NCBI GenBank assembly: GCA_017403265.1
Contig: JAFQOJ010000053.1
Coordinates: 1 to 32,281, forward strand
Reading direction: 5' to 3'
Origin: Clostridia bacterium
GTDB lineage: Bacteria > Bacillota > Clostridia > Oscillospirales > Acutalibacteraceae
Length of the DNA: 32,281 nucleotides
The position numbers were made by a program, and so were the translations under genes. This document shows, one piece after another, positions 31,253 through 32,281 of this stretch. Below the pieces are notes generated by a model, which was not told the DNA's origin, made no database searches, and saw only the letters and a program-made list of their open reading frames with translations. Position 1 is the stretch's first letter. Each line of letters starts with the position of its first letter.

Positions 31253-31927
31253 ATGGAATATATATTGGATACAGCGGATATTGAAGCGATAAGATACTGT
31301 AATGAATTTTATCCGTTGGCAGGGGTTACTACTAACCCGTCCATAATCGCAAAGGAAAAAACAAACTTTTGGGAATTGGTTAGCGAAATAAGAAGTATTA
31401 TCGGTCCCGATAAAATATTTTTTGCTCAAACAGTTCAAAAAACTGCCGAAAAAATTGTAGAAGAAGCAGTTCTTCTTAACGAAAAATCGCGCGGCGAGTT
31501 TTGTGTTAAAATCCCGATTAGTGAAGAAGGCATAAAGGCTACTATGATGCTTAAAAAGTTAGGCATAAGAGTGCTTGTTACGGCTATTTTTACACCTGCG
31601 CAGGCACTTCTTGCCGCAAAAGCGGGCGCTGACTATGTTGCTCCTTATGTAAACCGTTTGGATAACATTATTGGTGACGGCTGTAATGTTGTGGCAGAGA
31701 TTGTTGCTCAGTTTAAGCTTCACAATTTGTCTTGCAAGGTTTTGGCGGCAAGCTTCCAAACTGCCGAGCAGGTGCACAAATGTGCTGCGGTAGGTTGCCA
31801 ATGTATAACTGTTTCTGCCGATATTTTAAAAGCGGTAATAGCATATCCTATGACCGATGCTGCTATTGAAGGCTTTGATAGGGATTGGCAAAATGTTTAC
31901 GGCGACAAAACCATTCTTGATTTTTAA
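31253..31927 (+). CDS. fsa: Transaldolase-like fructose-6-phosphate aldolase (TalC/MipB type), 224 aa
   Basis: Small class I aldolase of the transaldolase family. MEYILDTADIEAIRYCNE and GVTTNPSIIAKE are typical of the short (~215-225 aa) TalC/FSA subfamily; the Schiff-base lysine is Lys86 in FCVKIPIS, followed by VTAIFTPAQALLAAKAGADYVAPYVNR and VLAASFQT. It could act as fructose-6-phosphate aldolase (dihydroxyacetone plus glyceraldehyde-3-phosphate) or as a transaldolase; these are hard to separate by eye. It lies 60 bp after the E1 gene with a modest GGAG site; no convincing promoter is visible in the gap, so it is probably the operon's last gene, before a strong terminator. Confidence 0.9.
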   Translation: MEYILDTADIEAIRYCNEFYPLAGVTTNPSIIAKEKTNFWELVSEIRSIIGPDKIFFAQTVQKTAEKIVEEAVLLNEKSRGEFCVKIPISEEGIKATMMLKKLGIRVLVTAIFTPAQALLAAKAGADYVAPYVNRLDNIIGDGCNVVAEIVAQFKLHNLSCKVLAASFQTAEQVHKCAAVGCQCITVSADILKAVIAYPMTDAAIEGFDRDWQNVYGDKTILDF

Positions 31928-31947
31928 ATCTATAAAAAACGGGAAAC

Positions 31948-31978
31948 AAAAAACGGCTCAATTCAGAGCCGTTTTTTT
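31948..31978 (+). terminator. Intrinsic terminator after the fsa gene
   Basis: ACGGCTC pairs with GAGCCGT around an AATTCA loop, with an A-run before and seven T residues after. A classical rho-independent terminator that ends the E2-to-fsa transcript; the flanking A/T runs also let it act from the other strand. Confidence 0.9.
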
Positions 31979-32281
31979 GTATAACGAAAACCACGCGATA
32001 GTCGCGTGGTTCTATAGAGGTTAACCGGTGAACAATTTTGCATAGTGAGAATTTTGTGATTTAAAAAACATAAAATTTTTATATTGTCGCTTCGCGTGGG
32101 CACGCCCTTTCTTGTGTAGGCGAAAAGAAAGGGCGGAAAGATTCGCCTAAAGGGGGAATTTCGATTCCCCCTTAGGTGACGAAAATTAAATTTTATTAAC
32201 ACGCCGCCAAAGAGTGAAAACTACGTTTTCAATTTGTCGGCAAGTTTCGTGTGTTTTATAGTATCTTCGCTGTCACCGTAA
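31979..32281. repeat. Gene-free hairpin cluster at the right edge
   Basis: No supported gene is seen. Three strong stems occur: AACCACGCGA/TCGCGTGGTT (31989-31998 with 32002-32011, TAG loop); CGCCCTTTCTT/AAGAAAGGGCG (32103-32113 with 32125-32135); and a 16-bp stem with one bulged A and a TTCG tetraloop (32143-32179). The AT-rich stretch 32030-32090 between them holds nothing I recognise. This looks like a dispersed intergenic repeat or a structured RNA of unknown family. A 79-codon open frame on the minus strand (31963-32202) only runs through these stems. The last 100 bases contain no assignable feature. Confidence 0.5.

Noticed and set aside
31963-32202. 79-codon open frame on the minus strand at the right edge
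   Set aside because: It runs through three strong hairpins and a terminator, has basic low-quality composition and no ribosome site.

Overview
This 32.3-kb window looks like chromosomal DNA of a low-GC, anaerobic Bacillota, most likely a gut- or rumen-type Clostridia. The reasons are strong AAGGAGG-type ribosome sites, SigA-like promoters (TTGACA / 17 nt / TATAAT), an oxygen-sensitive pyruvate formate-lyase with its activase, a choloylglycine-hydrolase-family enzyme, and LicD/acyltransferase surface-polymer genes. The taxonomy is inference; there is no rRNA or tRNA here. I support 26 protein genes, one riboswitch, several promoters and terminators, and several hairpin or inverted-repeat structures.

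Layout. (1) Positions 163-6451, minus strand: a tight five-gene operon with a glycerol-1-phosphate-dehydrogenase-like (AraM-type) enzyme, a TIM-barrel sugar isomerase, an SGNH esterase and two paralogous FAD oxidoreductases. It is transcribed divergently from a DeoR-type regulator (6600-7292) and reads like an uncharacterised carbohydrate-acid or modified-sugar catabolic locus. (2) 7289-9996: a PHP-domain phosphoesterase and a ZIP metal transporter (minus strand), then an Ntn-hydrolase of the bile-salt-hydrolase/penicillin-V-acylase family (plus). (3) 10077-17828, minus strand: a five-gene surface-glycopolymer operon with a GT2-LicD fusion, a membrane acyltransferase, a pyruvyltransferase fused to an FrhB-like iron-sulfur module, a second LicD protein and a lipoprotein. 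(4) 18048-19186: a two-subunit short-chain chromate-type (CHR) transporter. (5) 19188-19899: a 712-bp segment bounded by ~43-bp imperfect inverted repeats, holding one small membrane-protein gene, nested 15-bp inverted repeats and three hairpins. (6) 19903-21540, minus strand: a DUF711 (UPF0210) protein and an ACT-domain protein, a known conserved pair. (7) 21684-24849: a promoter, a ZTP (pfl-motif) riboswitch with an overlapping intrinsic terminator, then pflB-pflA. (8) 24871-31927: lplA (minus) divergent from E2, lpdA, a fused E1 alpha-beta and a transaldolase-like fructose-6-phosphate aldolase. (9) Both window edges carry clusters of perfect hairpins without genes.

How the genes fit together. 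The right third is a pyruvate/one-carbon block. PflB splits pyruvate to acetyl-CoA and formate, and the ZTP riboswitch would turn it on when 10-formyl-folate, made from formate, is short. The neighbouring lipoyl-dependent 2-oxo-acid dehydrogenase has its own lipoate ligase. The middle operon builds or decorates an extracellular polymer with phospho-, acyl- and perhaps pyruvyl groups. The left operon is the least understood and is the best candidate for an undescribed pathway.
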